Translations under genes and position numbers: made by a program
From: Streptomyces barringtoniae
Lineage (GTDB): Bacteria > Actinomycetota > Actinomycetes > Streptomycetales > Streptomycetaceae
Assembly (NCBI RefSeq): GCF_020819595.1
Contig: NZ_JAJHNP010000008.1
Span: 310,001 to 374,000 of the forward strand
Reading direction: 5' to 3'
Length of the DNA stretch: 64,000 nt
The notes under the pieces: model-generated
The model's input: the letters and a program-made list of their open reading frames with translations, nothing else
Database searches by the model: none
What the model was told of the DNA's origin: nothing
In this document: positions 21,923-30,189 of the stretch, piece after piece
How positions within the stretch are numbered: the stretch's first letter is position 1
Layout: each line of letters begins with the position of its first letter

Positions 21923-22555
21923 ATGAACCTCACCGTTTTCGGCGCCACCGGCGGCATCGGCCGGGAGATCGTCCGCCAGGCGCTCGGCGCCGGCCACCGG
22001 GTGACGGCCGTGGTCCGCGATCCGGCCCGGCTCGACGTCACGGGGAACACGCTGCAGGTGTTCCGCACCGACCTCACCGACCCCGAGGAACTGCGCACCG
22101 CCGTCCGGGGCCGGGACGCGGTCCTCTCCGGCCTGGGCGCGCGCAGCCGCAAGGACGCCGGGGTCGCCACCCGGCTGACCCGTACGGTGCTGCGCGCCAT
22201 GGAGGCGGAGGGCGTACGACGGCTGCTCGTGGTCAGCGCCGGTCCCGTCGGCCCCGCCCCCGAGGGCGACGGCGCGCTGGACCGTGCGATGCGCGGCCTG
22301 GTGTCGGCCGTCCTGAAGGACGTCTACACCGATCTGCGCGGGATGGAGACCGAGCTGGTCCGCAGCGGCACGGACTGGACCTCCGTACGGCCGCCGCGCC
22401 TGCAGAACAAGCCGCTCACCGGCCGCTACCGCACCGCCGTCGGCGGCTTCCCGCGCCAGGGCCGTTTCATCGCGCGCGCCGACGTGGCACACGCGATGCT
22501 GGCGATGATCGACGACGCGGGGACGGTGAAGCAGGGGGTGGGGGTGGCGTACTAG
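21923..22555 (+). CDS. NmrA-like NAD(P)-binding oxidoreductase
   Basis: 210 aa from the ATG 21923, with GGGAG 5 nt upstream. The N-terminal Rossmann motif 'FGATGGIGREIVRQAL' binds NAD(P), and 'GHRVTAVVRDPARL' marks the second strand. There is no Tyr-x-x-x-Lys pair, as usual for atypical SDRs of the NmrA/BLVRB type. These act as flavin or quinone reductases or as redox sensors; which one applies here is not determinable. Divergent from a TetR gene with shared operators, so probably induced by the TetR ligand. It ends 19 bp from the convergent murB stop. Confidence 0.82.
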   Translation: MNLTVFGATGGIGREIVRQALGAGHRVTAVVRDPARLDVTGNTLQVFRTDLTDPEELRTAVRGRDAVLSGLGARSRKDAGVATRLTRTVLRAMEAEGVRRLLVVSAGPVGPAPEGDGALDRAMRGLVSAVLKDVYTDLRGMETELVRSGTDWTSVRPPRLQNKPLTGRYRTAVGGFPRQGRFIARADVAHAMLAMIDDAGTVKQGVGVAY

Positions 22556-22574
22556 GCCACTGCCGTTCGTGCCG

Positions 22575-23630
22575 TCAGAGGTTGACGCCGACCGTCACCG
22601 GCTCGTTGACCAGCGTGATGCCGAAGGCCTCGCGGACGCCGGCGACCACCTCACGGGCCAGGGCCAGCAGGTCCTCGGTGGTGGCGTCGCCCCGGTTGGT
22701 GAGGGCGAGGGTGTGCTTGGTGGAGATGCGGGCCGGTCCGGTGCCGTAGCCCTTGGTGAAGCCCGCCTTGTCGATCAGCCAGGCCGCAGAGGTCTTCGTA
22801 CGGCCCTGCCCCGCCGGGTAGGCGGGCGGCTCCACGCCGTCGCCCAGCCGCTCGCGCACGCGCGCGTGGAACGCGGCGAACTGCTCGTCGGTGAGGATCG
22901 GGTTGGTGAAGAAGGACCCGGCGGACCACGTGTCGTGGTCCTCGGGGTCGAGCACCATGCCCTTACCGGCGCGCAGCTTCAGCACGGTCTCGCGGGCGTC
23001 GGCCAGCGGCACCCGGTCCCCCGGTTCGACGCCGAGCGCGCGCGCCGCCTCGGCGTACTTGACGGGCGCGGAGAGCCCGCCCGCGTCCTCCAGCTCGAAG
23101 CGGACGCGCAGCACGACATAGCGCTCGGGATCGGCCTTGAAGCGGCTGTGGCGGTACGAAAAGGCGCACTCCTCGTTCGTCAGCGTGACGGTCTCGCCGG
23201 CGCGCCGGTCGTAGGCGATGACCTCGGTGATGGTGGAGGAGACCTCCTGGCCGTAGGCGCCCACGTTCTGGATCGGCGTGGCGCCCGCGGACCCGGGGAT
23301 GCCGGCCAGGCACTCGACGCCGGCGAGCCCGGCCTCGACCGTGCGGGCGACGGCGTCCGTCCACACCTCGCCGGCCGCCAGCTCCAGCGTCGTGCCGCGC
23401 AGCTCGACACCGCGCGTGGCGATGCGCAGGGCGGTGCCGTCGAAGCCCTTGTCGCCGATGACCAGGTTCGATCCACCGCCGACGACCAGCAGCGGCGTCC
23501 CGCTGTCGTCGGCCTCACGGACGGCGGCGATCACCTCGGCGTCGGTCACCGCAGTGACCAGCCGCGTCGCGGGACCGCCCAGCCGGAAGGTGGTCAGCGG
23601 GGCAAGAGGGGCGTCGTGGAGTACCTGCAC
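22575..23630 (-). CDS. murB: UDP-N-acetylenolpyruvoylglucosamine reductase
   Basis: 351 aa from the GTG 23630 ('MQVLHDAPLAPLTTFR'). The longer upstream frame is Arg/Pro low-complexity and is rejected. FAD-binding elements are 'LLVVGGGSNLVIGD' and 'GIPGSAGATPIQNVGAYG'. The catalytic Ser is in 'SAGSFFTNPI', and a C-terminal Glu lies in the substrate domain. MurB reduces the enolpyruvyl group to UDP-MurNAc in peptidoglycan synthesis. The length and the compact C-terminal domain fit type I MurB. It appears monocistronic. Confidence 0.95.
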   Translation of the reverse strand: MQVLHDAPLAPLTTFRLGGPATRLVTAVTDAEVIAAVREADDSGTPLLVVGGGSNLVIGDKGFDGTALRIATRGVELRGTTLELAAGEVWTDAVARTVEAGLAGVECLAGIPGSAGATPIQNVGAYGQEVSSTITEVIAYDRRAGETVTLTNEECAFSYRHSRFKADPERYVVLRVRFELEDAGGLSAPVKYAEAARALGVEPGDRVPLADARETVLKLRAGKGMVLDPEDHDTWSAGSFFTNPILTDEQFAAFHARVRERLGDGVEPPAYPAGQGRTKTSAAWLIDKAGFTKGYGTGPARISTKHTLALTNRGDATTEDLLALAREVVAGVREAFGITLVNEPVTVGVNL

Positions 23631-24251
23631 GGGCCCAAGACTACGAGACGGCCCCGACAGCACCGCATCCGCGCGGGCGGCGGTCACGGCACTGCGGCGG
23701 GACGGCGGGGGCGCCTTGCCTCTCGGCACAGATCCGGGTCGACGGCGGCGCCGGTGGGCGCGGCCGCGGTTCCTCGCCATTGCCGGACCGAAGTGGGAGT
23801 CCGTGCCCGGCTGGGCGGGCACTGGGGCTCCTCATCCGGCTGGGCAGGCACCGACGGGCTCCTCCACCGGCCGGGGCGGGGCTTCTCCACCGGCCGGCCG
23901 GGAGCGGGGCGGCGGGGCGGGGCGGCGTCGGCACTGTGCCACCTCCGATTCCGGCCGACCTCTCCGTAAGTCGCCGAGAGCGGCGTTGCGGTGCGGTGGG
24001 ACTTTCGGTCCTGTCCCCGCGCGGGTCGGCCGGAACGGCCCTCGCATCGCGACGCTTTGGTCCGACGCCGGCCTCGCCCAGCCGCTCCCCGCCAACCCGC
24101 ACGCGCCGACAGGCATGCACGCGCGCGTGAACGACTGCACAACTGCACAGGGGCACGCGCGCGTGAACCCCCGACACACCTACACGCGCGCGTGGCTCCT
24201 CACGAAGGCCACGCGCGCGTAGGCGACGTACCGTGACTGCCTGCCGACGGT
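23631..24251. other. intergenic region upstream of murB
   Basis: 620 bp of very GC-rich sequence with several overlapping frames, none with a ribosome site or recognisable protein. It contains four copies of ACGCGCGCGT between 24119 and 24220. The murB promoter must lie in the left part. Confidence 0.6.
24119..24220. repeat. four ACGCGCGCGT palindromes
   Basis: Copies at 24119, 24155, 24184 and 24211, spaced 36, 29 and 27 bp. Each is self-complementary and strictly alternating purine/pyrimidine. A fifth copy is at 28705. The function is unknown. Confidence 0.7.
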
Positions 24252-24641
24252 CTACGTGAGCCGCCGCTCCGCCTCCTCCCAGCTCACCGGCAGTTGGTCG
24301 CTGGTGGTCTGCCAGGTGGCGAACGCGGCGTCGCGCATCTGCGAAGCCAGCCCGCGGGAGGCGGGCCGGTGGACACCGGAGCGGGCGAAGGCCTTCAGCG
24401 CCTCGGCGGACTCCCAGGCGGACAGTGTCCAGAAGGTCCGCCGCAGGGGCTGTGCCTTGAGGGAGGCCCCGTACGCGCCGGGCGCCTTGCCGACCTGCCG
24501 CCACACGGCCGGGGTGCGGGCGAGGAAGCGGAGGGCGCCCCACAGGGAACGGGTCTCGAAGCGCGAGGCGAAGACGTGCACCTCGGTGTCCTGCGGCGGG
24601 GTGTTCGGCACGATCCACGGAAGAGCGGGGAGAGCGGGCAT
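24252..24641 (-). CDS. DUF3291/ABM-like protein
   Basis: 129 aa from the ATG 24641, with GAAGGAG 6 nt upstream; a GTG directly before it is the alternative. The sequence pattern (an opening 'PNTPPQDTEVHVFASRF', a Trp-rich centre 'RRTFWTLSAWESAEALKAF' and a helical tail) resembles the ferredoxin-like DUF3291 and antibiotic-biosynthesis-monooxygenase group. Those bind small hydrophobic or haem-like ligands; no catalytic residue is certain. It is 44 bp downstream of the MFS exporter on the same strand, so it is probably cotranscribed and under the same TetR control. Confidence 0.65.
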   Translation of the reverse strand: MPALPALPWIVPNTPPQDTEVHVFASRFETRSLWGALRFLARTPAVWRQVGKAPGAYGASLKAQPLRRTFWTLSAWESAEALKAFARSGVHRPASRGLASQMRDAAFATWQTTSDQLPVSWEEAERRLT

Positions 24642-24685
24642 CACGAACTCCTTCGGTGAGCGAGGCGAGGCTCGGGGTCCGGGTC

Positions 24686-26233
24686 TCAGCGGGCGGTGCT
24701 CTTCACGGCGCTGGTCACCGCGGCGGCGGTCTCCGGCGCGGTGGTCGTCGGCGCGGTGGTCTCCAGGGCGGGAGCCTCGGCGGCAGCGGCGGCCTCCAGG
24801 GCAGTCGCGGGCGTCTGCACGTCGCCCGCGACGGCGAGGCGGGCGGCGCTGCGCCGGGCCGGGATCACCAGGGCCGCGACCGCGGCGAGGGCGACCACCG
24901 CCGAGCCGGTGACCAGGGCGGGCCGCAGGCCGTCGACGAAGCTCTGTGCGCTCTCGTAGCCGCCCTGTGCGGAGAAGATCGACGACATCACCGCGATGCC
25001 GAGCGCCCCGCCCACCTCACGCAGCGCGTTGTTGGCGCCGGAGGCGATGCCCTGCTCCTGCGGGCGGACGCTGGACATCACCAGGTTGGCGGCCGGAGCG
25101 AAGTACAGGGCCATGCCGATCCCGCTGATGACCAGGGCGGGCAGCTGGGCGGCGTAGGAGGCGTCCGCGGTGGCGACGGCGGCCATGTAGCCGAGGCCTG
25201 CGGCCTGCAGGAACAGGCCCGCGGCGACGACCGGACGGCCGCCGATGCGGTCGGAGAGGATCCCGGCGATCGGCGCGACGAGCATCGGCATGCCGGTCCA
25301 GGGCAGCATCCTGAGACCCGCCTCGGTGGGCGAGTAGCCGAGCACGCCCTGCATGTACTGGCTGAGCAGGAAGATCGAGCCGAACATGCCGACGAACATC
25401 AGCAGGCTGGCCGCGTTGATGCCGGAGAAGGCGCGGGACCGGAACAGCCGCATCGGCAGCATGGGGTGGGCTGCGCGGGAGCTGTACAGGACGAACCCGG
25501 TCAGCAGCGCGCCGCCCGCGAACAGCGAGGTGAGGACCACGGTGTCGGTCCAGCCGTCGGCGGGGCCGCGGACCAGGCCGTAGACGATCCCGAAGAGGCC
25601 GCCGCTGGCGAGCAGGGTGCCGGGGACGTCGAGCCGGGCGCCGGTGCCGTAGGACTCGGCGAGGCGGAGACGGGCGAGCGGCAGCGTGATCAGGCCGAGC
25701 GGCACGTTCAGCCAGAAGATCCAGTGCCAGGACACGTGCTCGGTGAGGCTGCCGCCGATGAGCGGCCCGGAGGCGACGGCGAGCCCGTTGACGGCGCCCC
25801 AGATGCCGTACATCATCCCGCGCTTGGCGGCGGGCACGGCCGCGGTCAGCAGGGTCAGCGTCAGCGGCATCATCACGGCCGCGCCGACACCCTGGACCGC
25901 GCGGGCCGCGATCAGGGAGCCGATGCCGGGGGCCATGGCCGCGGCGGCGGAGGCGCCGGTGAAGACCGTGAGTCCGGCGATGAAGAGCCGACGGCGCCCG
26001 AAGCGGTCGCCGAGGGCCGCGCCGAACATCAGCAGGACGGCGAAGGTGAGCGTGTAGGCGCTCACGGTCCACTCGAGGTCGTCCAGCGCACCGCCGAGAT
26101 CCTTGCGGATGGAGGGCAGGGCGGTGGTGACGACGAGGTTGTCGAGGGCCGCCATGAAGCCGGCGACGCTGGTGATGACGAGGGCCCAGGCGGCGCTTCC
26201 GCGCCCCGCCCTCGTCGCGGTGTGCTGTGACAT
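24686..26233 (-). CDS. DHA2-type MFS multidrug exporter
   Basis: 515 aa with about 14 hydrophobic segments. Signature motifs are visible: 'ALDNLVVTTALPSI' in the first membrane helix (motif D1), 'GDRFGRRRLFIAG' (motif A) and 'GPLIGGSLTEHVSW' (motif C of antiporters). The last 50 residues are an Ala/Thr-rich cytosolic tail. It is an EmrB/QacA-like proton-coupled drug exporter. A palindrome just upstream (26254-26277) matches the operator in front of the neighbouring TetR gene, so TetR-controlled induction by a substrate drug is likely. Substrate unknown. Confidence 0.92.
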   Translation of the reverse strand: MSQHTATRAGRGSAAWALVITSVAGFMAALDNLVVTTALPSIRKDLGGALDDLEWTVSAYTLTFAVLLMFGAALGDRFGRRRLFIAGLTVFTGASAAAAMAPGIGSLIAARAVQGVGAAVMMPLTLTLLTAAVPAAKRGMMYGIWGAVNGLAVASGPLIGGSLTEHVSWHWIFWLNVPLGLITLPLARLRLAESYGTGARLDVPGTLLASGGLFGIVYGLVRGPADGWTDTVVLTSLFAGGALLTGFVLYSSRAAHPMLPMRLFRSRAFSGINAASLLMFVGMFGSIFLLSQYMQGVLGYSPTEAGLRMLPWTGMPMLVAPIAGILSDRIGGRPVVAAGLFLQAAGLGYMAAVATADASYAAQLPALVISGIGMALYFAPAANLVMSSVRPQEQGIASGANNALREVGGALGIAVMSSIFSAQGGYESAQSFVDGLRPALVTGSAVVALAAVAALVIPARRSAARLAVAGDVQTPATALEAAAAAEAPALETTAPTTTAPETAAAVTSAVKSTAR

Positions 26234-26253
26234 CTCTCCCCCAGAGAGCGATC

Positions 26254-26277
26254 TAGTTAGTTATTGATGACTAACTT
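26254..26277. promoter_or_regulatory. TetR operator at the exporter promoter
   Basis: TAGTTAGT-N8-ACTAACTT, 21 bp upstream of the exporter start. It shares spacing and both arms (one mismatch) with the operator at 26897-26920. Confidence 0.8.
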
Positions 26278-26319
26278 TCGTGGGCAGGAAAAAGAGGCAG
26301 GACAACCCGCCTCGTTCCG

Positions 26320-26889
26320 CTACTTCTCCAGCCGGCCGGTGAGCCGGGCCGACGGATACATCCCCTGCCAGACCCGGTGATCCGGCGGAAACCCCATGGC
26401 CGTGAGGGTGTTGATGAGCATCCCGTACGCCAGGAAGGTCGTGGTCTCGTTGTCGTCCGCCCCCAGCGGCAGGTGAACGGTGTTCCAGAGCTTCATCCAG
26501 GAGGCCCGTACGGCCTCGCCGAACTCGTGGTCACCCTCCGCCTCGGCCGCCGCGACCGTGATGTAGGTCTGCATCTGCATCTGCAGCCGCTCGGGCTGCT
26601 CCGTGATCAACCGCACATAGGCGTTCGCCATGGCGTGCAGGGCCTCCTCGCCCTCCAGCCCCGCTGCCGCCTCCTCGAAGACCCGGCAGGTGTCCTCCAC
26701 GCAGCGCAGCGACGCGGCGGCGAAGATCGCCTTCTTGCCTGCGAAGAGCCGGAAGAGGTACGGCTGCGACACACCCACGCGACTCGCGATCGCCTCCGTG
26801 GAAGTGCCGTAGTAGCCCTTCTGCGCGAACTCCGCGATCGCCGCGCGAATGACGCTCTCGCGTCGCTCCTCTGCGCTCATCCTGACCAT
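26320..26889 (-). CDS. TetR-family regulator of the exporter
   Basis: 189 aa from the ATG 26889 ('MVRMSAEERRESVI'); the ATG three codons later (26880) is possible, and a longer frame to 26910 would run into the operator. The helix-turn-helix reads 'IAEFAQKGYYGTSTEAIA' then 'RVGVSQPYLFRLF'. No good ribosome site is present, and the operator begins 8 bp upstream, so the mRNA may be leaderless. It is on the same strand as the exporter and sits directly upstream of it. The identical operator design at both promoters supports autorepression plus exporter control. Confidence 0.88.
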   Translation of the reverse strand: MVRMSAEERRESVIRAAIAEFAQKGYYGTSTEAIASRVGVSQPYLFRLFAGKKAIFAAASLRCVEDTCRVFEEAAAGLEGEEALHAMANAYVRLITEQPERLQMQMQTYITVAAAEAEGDHEFGEAVRASWMKLWNTVHLPLGADDNETTTFLAYGMLINTLTAMGFPPDHRVWQGMYPSARLTGRLEK

Positions 26890-26896
26890 GAGAAGT

Positions 26897-26920
26897 AAGT
26901 TAGTGCTCAATCACTAACTT
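26897..26920. promoter_or_regulatory. TetR operator at its own promoter
   Basis: AAGTTAGT-N8-ACTAACTT, a perfect 8+8 palindrome, 8 bp before the TetR start. Confidence 0.82.
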
Positions 26921-26945
26921 GGCAAGCCCGGTCGGCCGAGATACG

Positions 26946-26982
26946 CGTAAGGGGCGCCCCGCCAGGGAGGACGCCCCTTACG
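26946..26982. terminator. terminator after the MaoC pair
   Basis: CGTAAGGGGCG and CGCCCCTTACG form a perfect 11-bp stem, 22 bp beyond the stop of the second MaoC gene on the minus strand. Confidence 0.72.
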
Positions 26983-27003
26983 TCACCGGTTCCGGTGGAG
27001 TCG

Positions 27004-27432
27004 TCAGGCCAGCCGTACGACCGCCCGGGACATGCCCAGTACCTTCTGGCCGCCGCTGGTCGCCGTCAGGTCCACGCGCACGGCGTTGTCGCCCAGCTTG
27101 GCCGCGACCTTGCCGCTGACCTCGATCAGGGCGCCCTTGTCGTCGTTCGGTACGACGACGGGCTTGGTGAAGCGGACGCCGTATTCCATGACCGCGCCGG
27201 GGTCCCCGGTCCAGTCGGTGACCACCCGGATCGCCTCGGCCATGGTGAACATGCCGTGCGCGATGACGTCCGGCAGGCCGACCTCCTTGGCGAACTTCTC
27301 GTTCCAGTGGATCGGGTTGAAGTCCCCGGAGGCACCCGCGTAACGCACGAGCGTGGCGCGGGTCACGGGGAAGGTCTGCGCCGGCAGTTCGGTGCCGACC
27401 TCGACGTCGTCGTACGCGATCTTCGCCGTCAT
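27004..27432 (-). CDS. MaoC-family dehydratase, HadB-like
   Basis: 142 aa from the ATG 27432, with GAGG 7 nt upstream. The hydratase-2 motif is present: 'YAGASGDFNPIHWNEKFA' contains the catalytic Asp and His, followed by 'GLPDVIAHGMFTMAEAI'. It should pair with the upstream HadA-like subunit to dehydrate (R)-3-hydroxyacyl thioesters. In mycobacteria HadAB serves the FAS-II cycle and lies at the same place, between rpmG and secE-nusG. The gene starts 8 bp after the upstream stop, which suggests coupling. The physiological substrate in Streptomyces is not clear. Confidence 0.88.
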   Translation of the reverse strand: MTAKIAYDDVEVGTELPAQTFPVTRATLVRYAGASGDFNPIHWNEKFAKEVGLPDVIAHGMFTMAEAIRVVTDWTGDPGAVMEYGVRFTKPVVVPNDDKGALIEVSGKVAAKLGDNAVRVDLTATSGGQKVLGMSRAVVRLA

Positions 27433-27440
27433 CAGGTTCC

Positions 27441-27893
27441 TCACGCCCCCTCGGCCGCGCGGGCCACGAGCTTGGTCCAGGCCGTCACGACGTGCTCTCC
27501 GGCCTCGTCGTGCACCTCACCGCGGATGTCCAGGATGTCGTTGCCCGCCAGGGACTTGATCCCCTCGATGCTGGAGGTGACCGTGAGCCGGTCGCCGGCG
27601 CGCACGGGGCGGCTGTAGGCGAACTTCTGGTCGCCGTGCACCACGCGGCTGTAGTCGAGACCGAGCTGCGGGTCCTCGACGATCTGTCCCGCGGCCGGGA
27701 AGGTGATGGCGAACACAAATGTCGGCGGGGCGATCACGTCGGAATGACCGAACGCCTTCGCGGCCTCCGGGTCCGTGTAGACCGGGTTGGTCTCGCCCAC
27801 CGCCTCGGCGAACTCGCGGATCTTCTCCCGGCCCACCTCATAGGGCGTGGTGGGCGGGTAGGTCCGTCCCACGAAGGACTGGTCGAGCGCCAT
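27441..27893 (-). CDS. MaoC-like N-terminal dehydratase, HadA-like
   Basis: 150 aa from the ATG 27893 ('MALDQSFVGRTYPPTTP'), with AGGAGG close upstream. It has the FAS1-dehydratase/HadA hot-dog pattern ('VGREKIREFAEAVGETNP', 'FGHSDVIAPPTFVFAITF', 'VVHGDQKFAYSRPVRAGD') and lacks the Asp/His dyad, which the downstream HadB-like partner supplies. It probably forms a heterodimeric (R)-specific dehydratase. It is the first gene of a two-gene operon 183 bp downstream of rpmG. Confidence 0.88.
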   Translation of the reverse strand: MALDQSFVGRTYPPTTPYEVGREKIREFAEAVGETNPVYTDPEAAKAFGHSDVIAPPTFVFAITFPAAGQIVEDPQLGLDYSRVVHGDQKFAYSRPVRAGDRLTVTSSIEGIKSLAGNDILDIRGEVHDEAGEHVVTAWTKLVARAAEGA

Positions 27894-28029
27894 GGCCCGG
27901 CACCTCCTGATGTCTGCTGTGATGGCCCCAAATTAGCCGGAATCCGCGCCGGGGAATGCGCGGGGGGACGGCGAGGCCCCGGCCGCCGGAGCGCGGGGGC
28001 GCCGGAGCGCCGGTGAAGCGGTGAAACGC

Positions 28030-28065
28030 CGCGAGGCCGCCCCCTCGGAAGGGGACGGCCTCGCG
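28030..28065 (-). terminator. rpmG terminator
   Basis: CGCGAGGCCG and CGGCCTCGCG pair perfectly and extend through CCCC/GGGG. It lies about 12 bp after the rpmG stop. Confidence 0.72.
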
Positions 28066-28076
28066 GACGAGCCTGT

Positions 28077-28241
28077 TTATCGCGTTTCGCGGTGCGCGGT
28101 GTGCGCGTTGCAACGCGGGCAGTGCTTCTTCATCTCAAGACGATCCGGGTTGTTACGCCGGTTCTTCTTGGTGATGTAGTTCCGCTCCTTGCACTCCACG
28201 CAGGCCAGCGTGATCTTCGGGCGGACGTCGGTGGCAGCCAC
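28077..28241 (-). CDS. rpmG: 50S ribosomal protein L33, zinc-binding form
   Basis: 54 aa from the GTG 28241, with GGAG 6 nt upstream. The sequence 'MAATDVRPKITLACVECKE', then 'NYITKKNRRNNPDRLEMKK' and 'HCPRCNAHT', contains two CxxC pairs, so this is the zinc-containing type. Streptomyces usually also have a zinc-free paralogue induced by zinc shortage (Zur regulon), not seen here. The gene is too short for most ORF cut-offs. Its position beside hadAB and tRNA genes matches other actinobacteria. Confidence 0.95.
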   Translation of the reverse strand: MAATDVRPKITLACVECKERNYITKKNRRNNPDRLEMKKHCPRCNAHTAHRETR

Positions 28242-28332
28242 GTGAGTGCTCCTAAGACGAACGGATGGACTAGATTCAACGCAAGAAAGAGTAGCCGATC
28301 GAAGGACCGACCCCGCAATCGGCTACTGTCAG

Positions 28333-28405
28333 TAGCGGTGACCGGACTTGAACCGGTGACACAGCGATTATGAGCCGCTTGCTCTACCGACTGAGCTACA
28401 CCGCT
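28333..28405 (-). tRNA. tRNA-Met (CAT)
   Basis: 73 nt. Acceptor AGCGGTG/CACCGCT, D-arm TAGCTCAGTCGGTAGAGCA, anticodon loop CTCATAA (CAT), T-loop GTTCAAGTC. The first acceptor pair is A-U, so it is an elongator Met (or an Ile tRNA with a modified C) rather than initiator. Confidence 0.93.
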
Positions 28406-28451
28406 GTGATGCGATCGGACCCCGCCTTTCGGCGGGAACCTCTCACACCAG

Positions 28452-28524
28452 AGCCCCAAAACGGAATCGAACCGTTGACCTTCTCCTTACCATGGAGACG
28501 CTCTGCCGACTGAGCTATTGGGGC
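28452..28524 (-). tRNA. tRNA-Thr (GGT)
   Basis: 73 nt. Acceptor GCCCCAA/TTGGGGC, anticodon stem TCTCC/GGAGA with loop ATGGTAA (GGT), T-loop GTTCGATTC. It lies 46 bp upstream of tRNA-Met and is probably cotranscribed with it. Confidence 0.95.
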
Positions 28525-28920
28525 GAGCGATGAAGACATTACACGGTCCGCCGCCGTTCACCCAAATCCGTATCCGGCAGCCCGCGACCACCCCCGGCCC
28601 AGGGCTCGCAGCGGCCTCATCGGGCGCATGGCGGGGCCCGGGAGGCAGTAGCTGATCGCCAAGGGCAGCACGGCCGACGGGCCGCCGACCGCCACAAGCG
28701 GTGCACGCGCGCGTGGGCGTCGGCGGGGAGAGCGGGGTCCACGCGGGTGGGCGACATGCGTACCGCCAAGGGCGGACCACACCGGTACGACTATTGCGCT
28801 CCTGCGCGCCCGGCGCGGCTCGCCACCCTAGGCTCGACTCGCTCTGCGTGATCTTGGGGCCCGGGCCCCGGATGTCTCACGCGGGCCCGCCCGAGCCCCC
28901 GGCACCGATCCTGGAGCGCG
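28525..28920. other. intergenic region, tRNA promoter and amidohydrolase promoter
   Basis: About 395 bp. It must hold the promoters of tRNA-Thr/Met (left) and of the amidohydrolase (right). It contains one ACGCGCGCGT palindrome at 28705. I see no gene. Confidence 0.6.
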
Positions 28921-30183
28921 ATGCCCGACAGCCAGCCGCAGCCCCACCCACCGTCGAACTCGGGTTCCTCGGGCAAGTCCGCCCCGGCCGCCCTGCTGCT
29001 GTGCGGGGCGCGGCTCACCGACGGCCGGACGGTGGACGTAAGGCTGGGCGGCGGGCGCATCGAGGCGGTGGGCACGGCCGGCAGCCTGGCGGCGGGACCC
29101 GCGCGGACGGGCGCCACGCGCGTGGACCTGAGTGGCTACCTGCTCCTGCCGGCCCCGGCCGAGCCGCACGCCCACGGAGACACCGCGCTGTCCGCCGAGC
29201 GCCCCGGCCCGGCGTCGTACGCCCCCGAGGACGTCCAGCGCCGGGCGACCGAGGCGGCCCTGCTGCAGCTCGGGCACGGGGCGACGGCGGCACGCGCGCA
29301 CGTGCGCGTGGGCGATGTGCAGGGGCTCGGCGCGCTGGGCGCCGTCCTGCAGGCGCGGCGTTCGCTGCGGGGACTCGCCGAGCTGACGACGGTGGCGATG
29401 CCACGGTTGCTGACCGGTGTGGCCGGGGCCGACGGGCTGGCGATGCTGCGCGACGCCCTCAAGATGGGCGCCTCGGTGGTGGGCGGCTGTCCCGACCTGG
29501 ACCCCGATCCCACGGGCTATGTGGAGACCGTCCTGGAGGTCGCATCCGAGCACGGCTGCCCGGTGGACCTGCACACGGACGCCTCCGACCCCGCCCGGTT
29601 GTCCCGGCTCGCGGCCATGGCCGGGGGCCTGCGCCCCGGCGTGACGATCGGGCCGTGCGCCGGTCTCGCGCGGCTGCCCACCGAGGCCGCCTCCCGCGCG
29701 GCCGACCAGCTCGCGGCGGCCGGTGTGACGGTGGTGTGCCTGCCCCAGGGCGGCTGCTGCGAAACGGACCGCCGCGGCGCCGCTCCGGTACGGCTGCTGC
29801 GCGCGGCCGGGGTGCGGGTGTCGGCCGGCAGCGGCGCCCTGCGGGACGCCGCCAACCCCGTCGGCCGGGGTGACCCCCTGGAGGCGGCCTATCTCCTCGC
29901 CTCCGCCCACGGCCTGCGCCCCGAGGACGCCTACGACGCCGTCAGCTCCTCGGCCCGCGCGACGCTGGGCCTGCCGGAGGTACGCGTGGAGGCGGGCTTC
30001 CCCGCCGACCTCCTCGCCGTACGCGGCAGCCGCCTGTCCGGCGCCCTGTCCCTGGCTTACAGCCGGATCGTGGTCCACCGGGGACGGGTGGTGGCCCGCA
30101 CGAGCGCGGTACGCGAGTACTGCAACTCGGCGGCCACGGCGGAACTCGGGTTGCCGCGACAGGGGCGGGGCGCTTTGTCGTGA
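28921..30183 (+). CDS. amidohydrolase-superfamily protein, probably catalytically degenerate
   Basis: 420 aa. The fold follows cytosine-deaminase-like amidohydrolases: 'LLLCGARLTDGRTVDVRLG', a metal-binding 'EPHAHGD' (His83, His85), 'GGCPDLDPDPTGYVETVL' and 'VDLHTDASDP'. Two expected catalytic positions look replaced. 'VTIGPCAGLARL' stands where family members have a His in S/G-H-x-x-A-L, and 'SAGSGALRDAANPVG' has Gly305 where the metal-binding Asp of GSD-N-x-R-D is normal. The protein may be a binding protein or may use different chemistry. The assignment comes from remembered family consensus, without an alignment. Confidence 0.7.
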   Translation: MPDSQPQPHPPSNSGSSGKSAPAALLLCGARLTDGRTVDVRLGGGRIEAVGTAGSLAAGPARTGATRVDLSGYLLLPAPAEPHAHGDTALSAERPGPASYAPEDVQRRATEAALLQLGHGATAARAHVRVGDVQGLGALGAVLQARRSLRGLAELTTVAMPRLLTGVAGADGLAMLRDALKMGASVVGGCPDLDPDPTGYVETVLEVASEHGCPVDLHTDASDPARLSRLAAMAGGLRPGVTIGPCAGLARLPTEAASRAADQLAAAGVTVVCLPQGGCCETDRRGAAPVRLLRAAGVRVSAGSGALRDAANPVGRGDPLEAAYLLASAHGLRPEDAYDAVSSSARATLGLPEVRVEAGFPADLLAVRGSRLSGALSLAYSRIVVHRGRVVARTSAVREYCNSAATAELGLPRQGRGALS

Positions 30184-30189
30184 AGGGGC

